Source: Apostichopus parvimensis
Lineage: Eukaryota; Echinodermata; Holothuroidea; Aspidochirotida; Stichopodidae
Length of the DNA stretch: 27,072 bases
Assembly: GCA_000934455.1 (NCBI GenBank)
Contig: KN886046.1
Location: 46,455 to 73,526, forward strand
Reading direction: 5' to 3'
The notes beneath the pieces were generated by a model that had not been told where the DNA came from, did not search any database, and was given only the letters and a program-made list of their open reading frames with translations. Shown here one piece after another: positions 1 to 7,870 of this stretch; within the stretch, counting starts at the first letter, position 1, and each line of letters starts with the position of its first letter. The translations under genes and the position numbers were made by a program.

Positions 1-478
1 ACAAGATTATGTGGGTTCAAGTACCGTTAGTGTTCAATCACTTGTGGAATATGCTGCCACAAGATTATGTGGGTTCAGCTAGCTTTACAGTGTTCTGTCC
101 CGGTGGAAAATGCTGCCATAAGATTATGTGGGTTCATTACCTTTGGTGTACATTCACTTGTGGAATATGCTGCCATAAGAGTGTGTGTTGGGATAACGTA
201 GTGTTCCTTTAAAGGGCAAGTATGCTGCCACAACCAATAAGTATGGGAAAAATTAGCATTATTTTAATGTTAGAGTAGATGCATGCAACATAGGGTCTTT
301 TAATTATATGCTGACATAAAATATATGGATTGGAACACCTTGGTGTTCCTTTAATGGCTGTATTGAGGTATGCTGCAATAACAATATGTATTGGTGCAGT
401 AGCATTCCTTTAAAACTTCTACTGTGCTGCTATAAATATATGTGTTGGGGAAATTAAGTGTTCCCGTAGCAGACAAGA
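1..478. repeat. Diverging minisatellite/satellite, period about 57 bp
   Basis: At least eight units can be lined up by the recurring phrase ATGCTGCC followed by ACAAGATTATGTGGGTTC or ATAAGATTATGTGGGTTC. Units run about 1-58, 59-117, 118-174, 175-229, 230-289, a short one at 290-315, then 316-377, 378-431 and 432-478. The first three are very similar (57-59 bp). Later ones keep only TGCTGC, a TATG-TGTTGG core and GTGTTCCTTTAA. The array starts before the window, and the right end is the decayed edge. Open frames here simply follow the repeat and are not genes. Confidence 0.88.
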
Positions 479-687
479 GTCACAAGATTGTGGCAAAATC
501 AGCACAAAATGTAGGTTAAATAACTTTATCATATTTATATCAATTCATAGGTACAACCGTGCAGCATAAAACATTCTCACTTTTGGTTTCTATGTTGAAA
601 AAAAGATTATAGAACTTTAAAAATTGTCTGTTACTTGATACACAATTACTGTTGCCGACTTGTGAATCCTTATTGACATTGAAAAGA
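479..687. other. AT-rich spacer, no feature seen
   Basis: This stretch lies between the satellite edge and the receptor-like remnant. I see no repeat, splice pair or coding-like reading frame in it. Its short minus-strand open frame is low in complexity and has no recognisable motif. Confidence 0.5.
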
Positions 688-1093
688 TCAAAAACACTCT
701 CCAATAATTGCACAAATAGGAATAAAAACTTTGACAATTGAGCCCCTAAAATCCAATACCAAACAAAAGAACAAACCCCACTGCAGCAGCATCAGAGAGG
801 TGATAAAGCTAAGTGAAGGCAAAGATATCTCTTTCAGTGTCGAGCTCGTCGTTTTCTTAACGGTAAATAACCGACAGTGATTCCCACCGGGAAAGCTGAG
901 CGTTTCGCCCGATACTGAAATCCAGTGACTTATACTTCTGGGCAATGAACCAAAGTGCTGTTGGCTGAATCATTCTGATTCTAATCATCCAGGCGGCGAA
1001 TTCGATGCTAACGATGATCGCGTAAACATTTGGATAAAAAACATCGGAGTGATTATATTGGCAACTGCTGACATTGGGTGTTAAATGATACAT
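688..1093 (-). pseudogene. Seven-transmembrane receptor-like remnant (chemoreceptor type)
   Basis: On the minus strand, 1069 down to 860 reads as a Cys-containing loop (SSCQYNHSDVFYPNVYA), a hydrophobic segment (AIIVSIEFAAWMIRIRMI, then ALWFIAQ) and a loop, NAQLSRWESLSVIYR. A TAA stop follows at 857-859. The same frame then resumes with ENDELDTERDIFAFT before a TAG at 809-811. In a second frame, 825 down to 691 gives another hydrophobic pair (SFITSLMLLQWGLFFCLVLD, then VFIPICAII). The order loop, membrane segment, charged loop, membrane segment fits TM5 to TM6 of a GPCR. The NAQLS...R...E loop is reminiscent of nematode Sre-like chemoreceptors, but that match is from memory. GC and CpG content are above the surroundings. 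The internal stop and frame change argue for a pseudogene. Alternatively it is one or two exons with unrecognised splice sites, or chance. Confidence 0.38.
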
Positions 1094-1619
1094 AGATATG
1101 TAGGTAGGTATGTAGCTGATATGCGGTTGACATGGGCTGCATATATATTACATTATAATGCCATTAAATGTGCACCTGTGGTAGGGATCATTTGCTTATT
1201 AAAGATGGGTTGGGGGTCCTTCACGGGGGTACTCTTTTGTTTCAATATTAACACTTGTCTCTCGCGATTACTGAAGAGAAACACCTTATCACAGGATATA
1301 ATCTTAGTTTACTTTCAATCTTTCTCAGCTGGAATAAATTTAATTTTCTCTAAATTTAGTAACTCTTTATTCTGATTGTTCCAAAAACAATTGTGTGGTA
1401 CGATTTTATTTTCCAATTAACGAACGCTATAAAATATCTGTTTATTAATTTTAGTTCACTATTATAGCGATTATTAAGAACTTAAAATAAAGCATCACCT
1501 ATTTAAGTGTAAGTATATTTTTCTTAGCAAGTGGCACAAATAATATTTGTTTATACGTTGAATTTGGTTGTCTGTCATAAGTTTGTTCGACTGTATCACA
1601 AGCCCATTGAAAGGAAAAT
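1094..1619. other. AT-rich spacer, no feature seen
   Basis: There are several short open frames on the plus strand, including one at 1085-1375, but they have biased hydrophobic composition and no motif or good splice pair. Nothing else is supported. Confidence 0.5.
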
Positions 1620-1735
1620 CGTAGATTGCTCTGGGATGAAAAACCCACCTTACTATGACCCAGCCGGGTATCAACCCGGAAACTCCCGATTACTAAGCCT
1701 CATCGCTTCAAATGCCACAGCCTTTATTCACTCTG
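1620..1735 (-). mobile_element. tRNA-derived SINE, minus strand, diverged
   Basis: Read on the minus strand, GGCTTAGTAATCGGGAG resembles a degenerate Pol III A box. It is followed by a TΨC-arm-like palindrome at 1664-1679 (CCGGGTTGATACCCGG), which contains a B-box-like GGTTGATACC. Downstream comes CGGCTGGGTCATAGTAAGG, a phrase I associate with tRNA-type invertebrate SINEs. The A box is weak and the ends are not clear. No target-site duplication was found. The plus-strand open frame across this block (1531-1887) is therefore not considered a gene. Confidence 0.6.
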
Positions 1736-1890
1736 CAAACAGCCTTTATCCACAGTTCTGCCACAGCACTGGGGTATCCAGGCAATTAACAATTTACTTC
1801 ATTATTCACTTACCTTTCTTCTGTTCATACACGAACCGATCTACCAAGCTTACGCACTGTACTAAAATTCTTGCACTGTGGCCCTAATGA
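1736..1890 (-). other. Possible small minus-strand exon with strong donor
   Basis: On the minus strand, GAAGAAAG is followed by GTAAGTGA, a near-perfect splice donor whose intron begins near 1813. An AG after GCAAGAATTTT near 1861 could act as acceptor, which would give an exon of about 47 bp. One frame reads CVSLVDRFVYEQKK. The acceptor has little polypyrimidine tract and the piece is short, so this may be chance. Confidence 0.2.
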
Positions 1891-2124
1891 CCCTAATAAG
1901 GTCATCACCCTCTTCCTTCTGTTTAAGACAAAAGATAAACTTGCGAAGGGAAAAAAACATTGATGAGAGATAAGTCTACACAACTGATTAAGCCAAATCT
2001 CAAGGTTTCTTTCTTCTCCAACAGATGTAGCTATCTGTACACAGTGTGTGTATTAGGAAATACAGGTCTTGAAATAGTCACACTGCAAAATCCTTGAATA
2101 GCATGATTTGCAATTCCATTAAGA
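1891..2124. other. Spacer, no feature seen
   Basis: This is ordinary AT-rich sequence between the SINE and the CCT tract. I could not support a gene, RNA or repeat here. Confidence 0.5.
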
Positions 2125-2176
2125 TCCCCCCTCCTCCTCCTCCTCCCCATCCTCCTCCTCCTCCTCCTTTCCTCCC
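2125..2176. repeat. (CCT)n microsatellite / homopyrimidine tract
   Basis: CCT triplets run almost without break on the plus strand, with one CCCAT interruption, for about 50 bp. The complementary strand is a pure G/A tract. It can form triplex or G-rich structures and gives false open frames. Confidence 0.9.
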
Positions 2177-2480
2177 ACTTCAAAAGGGATAACTGACTAC
2201 AAATCAGTCCACCTGAGTCTACCCTGCAGTAGGCGAATAATCCTGTAGCGTTCCCTTTGTAAGTCTACTTGAGCCCTACAATTTGCTAAATGCTTTGTTA
2301 GAAGGAGTATTAAATTAACTATAGATCAATATTAAGCTCTATCTTCAACCAACAGAATTTCATTCGCTCTGCTGGTACCTGTCTCAATAATACTATAAAA
2401 CTTACTCTTCCTATTAGCCTGTCAGTTTGTTAAACTTTTAAGCACTGTGACTCATTTATCCCCTAATGCCATTTAAGGGG

Positions 2481-2536
2481 TTTTTCCCCCTCCCCCTCCC
2501 TTCTCCTTTTACCTTTTTCCTCCTTTGCTTTTTTGA
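2481..2536. repeat. C/T-rich tract
   Basis: TTTTTCCCCCTCCCCCTCCC is followed by TTCTCC and further T-rich sequence. It has three C-runs of at least three close together, which gives G-quadruplex potential on the minus strand. It is low complexity with no coding content. Confidence 0.85.
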
Positions 2537-2784
2537 AAATAGATATTTAAAAATTTGTAATTTTCTATGTTTTTGGTGATCCCTATAATTTATATTAGAA
2601 GATCAGTAAAGATGACATAGTAGGATGAGAATTTTATTGATCAGTGAAAAACAAAAAATGGAAAATTGTGAAGAAGTTGTTCAATTTCTTGATACGACAG
2701 CATATATTCAGAAAGGTATATAGTTACTGTATGTATTTACTACTGGTGTATGGTATCCATCAGAATTATCTTCCATAAAATAAT

Positions 2785-2920
2785 AGGTCAGCTAATGATT
2801 GAGAGTGATATTAACAGGTCATATAATCCAATAGATTTGATTGGTCAATTCCTGAGAGAGTTTAATCAATATTCAGAGGTCATGCATGTCATCACTGACC
2901 ACTTTGACCTTTCTTGACCT
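2785..2920. promoter_or_regulatory. Cluster of nuclear-receptor half-sites with a perfect DR4
   Basis: AGGTCA occurs at 2785-2790, 2816-2821 and 2877-2882. On the other strand TGACCT occurs at 2905-2910 and 2915-2920, separated by four bases, which is a perfect DR4 (AGGTCA N4 AGGTCA, minus strand). A related TGACCA lies at 2896-2901. DR4 is the classical arrangement bound by RXR heterodimers of the thyroid or LXR type. The motif match is seen directly; regulatory function and target gene are inference. Confidence 0.4.
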
Positions 2921-3346
2921 GTCTACTCCCAACCCAATCTTTTATCAATATTCCAGAGAGGAAACAAATTTGGATCATATATTTGTAACAGAATGGCCTA
3001 GGGATGTCTTTTTGATTTTCAATTGTCAGATCATGCTCAGACAGTTTTCAGATTAGTTTGAAAGCTGTCTTTGAACCATTGATTCATTTACCTTTGTACC
3101 ATTATTCTATTACCAAATCATATGCTATATTGACAAATAACTGAATACCCATAATCTCAATAAATAATGTGGTTAATACATCAATCACTTTAGTTGATGC
3201 TTGCTATTGAAGACTTATACACCATGTTATTATAGAATACAGCAAATTGTGTATGTAAGTTTATCTTTTATTTTACTATTGTTTCATTTGCAAGTGTTCC
3301 GTGGTTGGTTATACACAACATTTTAATCAAATTTTGATCAGTTTTG
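2921..3346. other. AT-rich spacer, no feature seen
   Basis: There are no long open frames, no repeats and no good splice pairs. It connects the DR4 cluster with the DR1 site. Confidence 0.5.
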
Positions 3347-3359
3347 AGGTCAAAGGTTA
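3347..3359 (+). promoter_or_regulatory. DR1 element (HNF4/RXR type)
   Basis: AGGTCA, a single A and AGGTTA form a direct repeat with one-base spacing, the layout bound by HNF4 and RXR homodimers or heterodimers. One mismatch lies in the second half-site. It sits about 430 bp from the DR4 cluster. Confidence 0.35.
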
Positions 3360-3570
3360 TGTTACCATTCATCATATTCTTTCAAATAAGTTAGAGTAGC
3401 CATGTAGCTATGCTAACAGCAGATCGTGACAAATTTGTGCAACTGAAGTGCAGCTTTAATGTCTAAACTGCAAACAAGTTTTTGGTTTGATGTGAGGGAA
3501 TAATTTTAGTATGTATAGGTGAGGAAAAGTAGGACAGGTTGGGGTTATGCCTCATCAATAATTAAATTAT

Positions 3571-3842
3571 CTCAATGGACAGGGGGCACCCCCTTCCTAA
3601 GGCTCCTCCTCAGGCCACAGATCAGTAGGGCCTCCCAAAATACCACTGTCTTGACCCACCGATCCTCAAACTCCTTCTGGTGCTCTCGATCGAATAGCTC
3701 ACTTAAAATTCACCTGAACTTTCAACTTTCAGTTATACTCAGCAGCTTCGAAAGTACTGTAAATTCCTCAAGAATTGCAGGGCTGCGTAGAAATCTTCCC
3801 CAGACATCAAGAGGGATAGGATTACACGTCCGTCCGTTCTGT
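3571..3842 (-). pseudogene. Coding-like frame interrupted by two stops, family unknown
   Basis: One minus-strand frame runs from about 3842 to 3571 with only two TGA stops, four codons apart, around 3710-3725. The upstream part includes CNPIPLDVWGRFLRSPAI and LEEFTVLSKLLSITES. The downstream part includes LSELFDREHQKEFEDRW and VKTVVFWEALLICGL. The composition is balanced and charged, unlike the chance frames elsewhere, and the GC content is raised. I do not recognise the family; a decayed mobile-element protein is the likeliest source. The plus strand has a longer uninterrupted frame across the same bases (3519-3848), rich in Ser and Arg, so the coding strand is uncertain. It overlaps the alternative peptide-exon model for 3622-3701. 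Confidence 0.27.
3622..3701 (-). CDS. Speculative second exon: possible amidated-peptide precursor end
   Basis: If the signal-peptide exon is joined to an acceptor AG at 3703-3702, the phase fits. The frame then runs 25 codons to a TGA at 3624-3622. It contains a dibasic Arg-Arg site, a 12-residue stretch SLRIGGSRQWYF and then Gly-Arg, the usual layout of a peptide released at RR and amidated at Gly. The final residues are Pro-Tyr. Weak points are the acceptor, which lacks a polypyrimidine tract, the short 161-bp intron, and a rival frame on the same bases. It is not recognised as a known neuropeptide. Confidence 0.13.
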
Positions 3843-3862
3843 CGTTAGAAATGAAAGCTTAC

Positions 3863-3929
3863 TGGGAGCATGAATACTAATTAAAACAAGAGATAAAAGT
3901 AATACCGCAACCAGCTTTGGAAAGTTCAT
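3863..3929 (-). CDS. Candidate first coding exon: signal peptide of a secreted protein
   Basis: The minus-strand ATG at 3929-3927 has A at -3. It encodes MNFPKLVAVLLLSLVLISIH, then Ala-Pro: a short basic N-region (Lys5) and a hydrophobic core of about 14 residues, the form of a signal peptide. Right after it comes A followed by GTAAGC, a strong splice donor (intron from 3862), which would give a phase-1 intron after the signal peptide. That layout is common for secreted proteins and peptide precursors. Read through without splicing, the frame stops 13 codons later. The next exon is not established. One option, after an AG at 3703-3702, is described at 3622-3701. A chance hydrophobic frame remains possible. 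Confidence 0.35.
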
Positions 3930-4129
3930 TTGGTTGGTAAGGCATCGCAGTCTTTTCTCTATCTTGCAATGTGCACTAGTGTGCACTGACGGAACTTGCC
4001 TGCAGCAAGACCACTTCATCTGGAAGACAAAACATTCCCATGCACCCTGTGAGGATATTCTTGTTCTAGTATTTTGTTACTAATATCATTTTGGTTGAAG
4101 TCAAATTATTGCTTCATGTGAATAAAACA

Positions 4130-4163
4130 GGGGGGAGAAGGGGGGAGAGAGGGAGGGGAAAAG
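4130..4163 (+). repeat. G/A tract
   Basis: Runs of five or more G are separated by AGA and AGAGA. It is a homopurine tract directly upstream of the longer G-quadruplex-capable block at 4205-4253. Confidence 0.8.
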
Positions 4164-4204
4164 GATTTGCTCCTATCACCATTTTTGCCTGAACCTGAGG
4201 TGCT

Positions 4205-4253
4205 GGGTGGGGGAGGGGGTTGGGTGTGGGAGAGGGGGTGTAGGGTGTGGGAG
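4205..4253 (+). repeat. Tandem G-quadruplex-forming tract
   Basis: At least seven runs of three to five G are separated by loops of one to four bases (T, A, TT, TGT, AGA, TGTA, TGT). Four-run windows match the G3+N1-7 quadruplex pattern at least twice in a row. It is the clearest quadruplex motif of mixed sequence in the window. Confidence 0.8.
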
Positions 4254-4263
4254 AGTGAGGTGT

Positions 4264-4637
4264 ACACATAGGTTTGAAAAGAGTAAGACCTTACAGCTCA
4301 TCTTTGGAATATGACTATGCATCCCTCATTGATCTGATGCCCCAAGCTTTTCAAAACTTGCCAGTTCTTCTACTTTGATTTCATAATGAGCAAAATGTAC
4401 TATGCACTTTCTTCCTTCCTTGAAATAAATTGATGATTATGAAAAAAAAATTGCTTGCTTTGTATACAGCGGTAATTGCTGCCTTTTTCATGAATTTCCC
4501 CTCGGCTTAACGCTACGGTACTTAAACGCTAAAAGGTATACTTATTGTTGACCGACTGTCACACAAGGAGCTCTCTTCAGCCATCACCAGTGAAAGTAAA
4601 AAAATGGAGAGATATGATAATTTTTCTGGGGACTGAA
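4264..4637. other. Spacer, no feature seen
   Basis: AT-rich with an A9 run near 4442. Around 4480-4560 the sequence is less repetitive and has a few CpGs, but there is no supported exon. Confidence 0.45.
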
Positions 4638-4714
4638 TTAATGAAGCCATATGAGAGATCTGAAAAGAAGATTTGGGCAGGTTGTGTCAAGTTTTGAAGA
4701 TGAGCAAAACTTAC

Positions 4715-4884
4715 CGAGTCGTCTATCTGCTCGTGAGTATTTCTCTGTGACAGGTTTCAAATTGCTGAGAGGGTAACCCAACCTTGCAAATTGACAGAGG
4801 TAAATCCGGCAATTAAGAAAGACCTTCGTGGACTGTCGGTATTTCAATATAATGTTTTAGGCATTTAATCCTACTTACCTTTTG
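4715..4884 (-). other. Two strong minus-strand splice donors, possible exons
   Basis: On the minus strand, CAAAAG then GTAAGT (intron from 4878) and GACTCG then GTAAGT (intron from 4714) both match the donor consensus well. Before the second donor, from an AG near 4822, one frame stays open: STKVFLNCRIYLCQFARLGY, then PLSNLKPVTEKYSRADRRL. Further upstream, near 4953, an ATG begins MSSNNQFLEDPQLLKK and then meets a possible GTAGGA donor. The acceptors are weak and no family is recognised, so this may be a non-coding transcript or chance. Confidence 0.22.
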
Positions 4885-5219
4885 AACAAATCTGTATTCC
4901 TACCTCTTTTTAAGAAGCTGTGGATCTTCCAGAAACTGATTGTTAGAAGACATTTTGTGTCTGTAGGTTTACACCTCATTATCATAGTAAGGCATACATT
5001 TAACCTGTATTTGCAAAAGAAATTACATTTCCAACAAAGGATTTCATTTCCTTTGTATATATACGTGCTTCACACAAACAAGAACATTTTGTCTGGATTT
5101 GTTTTGGGGTGGAAATGTGGATACATGGCTGAGATGTGCTATAATCTTGTGTATGACTCTATACCTCTCATGTTGGAAAGTCTTGTGTACAAATATTAAT
5201 TCCCATTGCAGATCAAACA

Positions 5220-5245
5220 CCCACAATGTGGGGCAACATTGTGGG
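5220..5245. promoter_or_regulatory. Perfect 10-bp inverted repeat with SOX-like half-sites
   Basis: CCCACAATGT and ACATTGTGGG are exact reverse complements separated by GGGGCA. Each arm holds an ACAATG core as bound by SOX HMG proteins, in the opposed layout. It could also simply be a DNA hairpin. Confidence 0.3.
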
Positions 5246-5331
5246 CAAGAGACTGCTGAGAATGCAGGGAACAGAAAATTTATATACAAAAGAGCAAAGC
5301 AAAAATTAAGATATTTCTCAATAGTCTCCAT

Positions 5332-5661
5332 CACAGTGGCGCCCCGTATGGAGGCATGGGGGCCGGGAGGCCAATTTTCTCCTCAGAGTTTTCCTTTGCC
5401 TCCCCCACAGTTGCCCTCCAATCATATCTGCTACTTATCCAAAACATTTTGAACTAGGCTAATCTTTGTATTAGAAACAGCTTCCAATGCAGTGCATTAA
5501 TATGAAAAATGATAGCATCATTTTGCATCTAAGTCACTTTACTTGTAGAAAAAATTCACAAAGGGGAAAAAACCCTTCCCTTAGACCCCTCCTCCATAAC
5601 AGTGTTACATTTCTTGCCCCTAGTTTCCCCTCCCCCCCCGGCTCTTGCCAACTCTGCTCAG
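5332..5661. mobile_element. Possible DNA-transposon remnant with CAGTGGCG terminus
   Basis: CAGTGGCGCCCCGTATGG at about 5334 resembles the start of many inverted-repeat DNA transposons (hAT-like or similar). The window's last 30 bases begin a second element with CAGTGGCGGAGCGTCC. The candidate right side at 5626-5661 is C-rich, and its reverse complement (CAGAGTTGGCAAGAGCC) matches the left end only loosely. Internal sequence is not coding. Boundaries and superfamily are uncertain. Confidence 0.35.
5626..5640. repeat. C-rich tract
   Basis: CCCCTCCCCCCCCG on the plus strand is a short homopyrimidine run inside or at the edge of the preceding candidate transposon. Confidence 0.75.
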
Positions 5662-7660
5662 TCATCAAGTGCTTCATTCCTTTAAAGGATCTAATTTTTA
5701 GTGTATGTTTCTGAATTATTATGACTATTTCAGCAGAACTAGCAATAATAGTTTCCAAGGCAAATTTTTATCCGAGACGGCCTAATTTATGTTCAGATGA
5801 CCAAATAAGCTTTGGAGGATGACGAGTGGACCAGATGTTTACATATATCATATTCATATCATATTGAGACTAAATACCCCAAAATAGATAAATAATAAAT
5901 TAATATCACCCTCTGTCACTTTGGAGTCTATACTGAAATAAAATAAAACAGAGTGGTAGGCCAAGGATCTACCTGAAGAGTAGAGATTTACTGATTAAAA
6001 TTAGTATTCTATTCACCAAACCTAGATGCATCTCTCCTGCAGTGTACTTATTGGTCATTGTTACTTTTGGAAAACCAAATCTGCTGTTTGGAAAACCAAA
6101 AAACAAGACTTGATTGTCCGAGGGACAACCGCAAAAATTCCTTCAAAATTTGCCCTGTTCACTACACAGTCTCTTTAAACATTTGACACATGTATCGCAG
6201 AGTCACAACAGGTTTTGTTAAGAATAAGTCATTAACTACTACCCTGTGAAACTCAGGGGCCATATGTAAGCTTGCATTATGTAGGAACAAGAGGAAAGCA
6301 GCCATTTGAGTTTTCTGAAATATTTACAAAAGAAGAACAGGGTTTATTCAAAATAAGATTGCAACCAGCCACTGCTTTGACATATTTCTAGGTTTTTGCT
6401 CTCTAATGAAAGGATAAATAGGGCGTAATTAATTAAACCTAGACACTTCTCATATCATTATTAATATACAGTTAATTGCAAAACTGGAAACATTGAATAA
6501 GAAATTGACTTTTTACTTACTACTTGATTTGAAATGAAACCCTGGCTAAATTAAGTTTATTGATATTTTCTAAAAAATATGCTTGATTGTCCATATTATC
6601 CTTGGTCAAAGCTAATTGGAACATGACTGTGTAACAGAATCTGAAGAGTGATGACATCTGTGGTAATTAGATATATGTATGTATTCTCCTAATTCACTAA
6701 TATTCATATTGACAGTCATATTCAGAACGTATCATTTACTTGGCTATAAGGGCCTTTTTTTATCTTCAAGTTTTACCGATGAATAACCTACTTTTCACAC
6801 AAAATCTCTGACTGAACCAATACTTTGTAGCTGCAAGATGAAAAAAAAAAAAAATCAAAAAATGGAAGAAGAAAAAACAGGTTAATCCTTCAGTAGTAAA
6901 ACCACTAATTTTGACAATTAGCTTTCTTCTATATGTATGAGTTAAAGGCCTGTATGTAATTTGATCGTTGTACTTTTCAGATTCACTGTTTTAAACTGTG
7001 CTAATAGTCTTACATGTGTAACAAGATACAATTTCTTGATTTACTCTGGAATTATCGGCTCTTTGGATTACAACTCATTTGTGTTAATTAACTCCAAATT
7101 TTACCATCCAAACAATGCTGGAAGCAGCTGACAAAATTGTTCTATACAATTCGTCCTGACTCAGCCGCCCTCGTATTATAATATACTTAGAGCAGTTTCG
7201 AGAGTTTGACTTTTCACCAAGTGAATGTTAAACGTGTAAATCTTTTATGAACTCCCAAGTCAATCTTCAATGTCTTCATTCCAGGACACTTCAAATTTTG
7301 AAATTTTCAACCCTTTTTATTGTCACTTTTCTTTCAATGAAACTTGACAATAGAAGCTACCGATGTCGTTATGGGATTTTAGTTTGAAATAGTATTTGCA
7401 AATATGATCAATATTGGAGGAAATAGCTGCTTTAAAATCGAGGCAGAGAGTGAGTAAGATATCCAATTTCAATCAATTTCCTTTAATACCTGACAATATC
7501 ATTGCTTCAGGCTGAAATGGACAGATATATTTGACCCTTAAGTGACCATAGCATGACATTCTATCGTATTTGATGATACGCCTCTTTGGTGTAGTTAAAG
7601 TCGTTGTATATGTAACAATTACATATTTAAGAAGTTCACAATATGTTGCTCCTTAATTTA
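5662..7660. other. Two-kilobase AT-rich stretch with no supported gene
   Basis: No open frame of note, no repeat family and no convincing splice pair. There is an A14 run at about 6841. It looks like intron or intergenic DNA. Confidence 0.55.
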
Positions 7661-7870
7661 AAGGGAGAAAAAAAGAAAGAAGAAGAAGGAAAAAAAAAGA
7701 CAACATGTTTATTGGCAGTAAAGACAGGAGGTTGAGGAGAGGAAGTTCAAAAGATGGTTAGGAATGTTAGGAGAGGGGAAGAGGAGAGTAGTGGGAGGAG
7801 AAAGAATGGAGGAGGGGGACATTGGGAGGAGGGAGAGGAAGGAGGGGATGTATAGAGAACGAGATGGAGT
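7661..7870 (+). repeat. Long G/A-rich (homopurine) tract
   Basis: A-rich AAG repeats at 7661-7700 are followed, after a short break, by about 145 bp of GGAGAGG, GAGGAAGG and GGGAGG repeats. The minus-strand Ser/Pro/Leu-rich open frame (7709-7969) is the translation of this low-complexity sequence and is not a gene. Confidence 0.85.

Noticed and set aside
9..212. 67-codon plus-strand open frame
   Set aside because: It follows the satellite units, and its repeated words are the repeat in translation.
1531..1887. 118-codon plus-strand open frame
   Set aside because: It lies over a minus-strand tRNA-type SINE, starts from a non-ATG codon and has no motif.
5044..5334. Minus-strand frame beginning METIEKYLNFCFALLYINF, signal-peptide-like, then Cys-rich
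   Set aside because: The ATG sits at the edge of a transposon-like terminus, there is no clear donor, and the hydrophobicity is expected from T-rich DNA.
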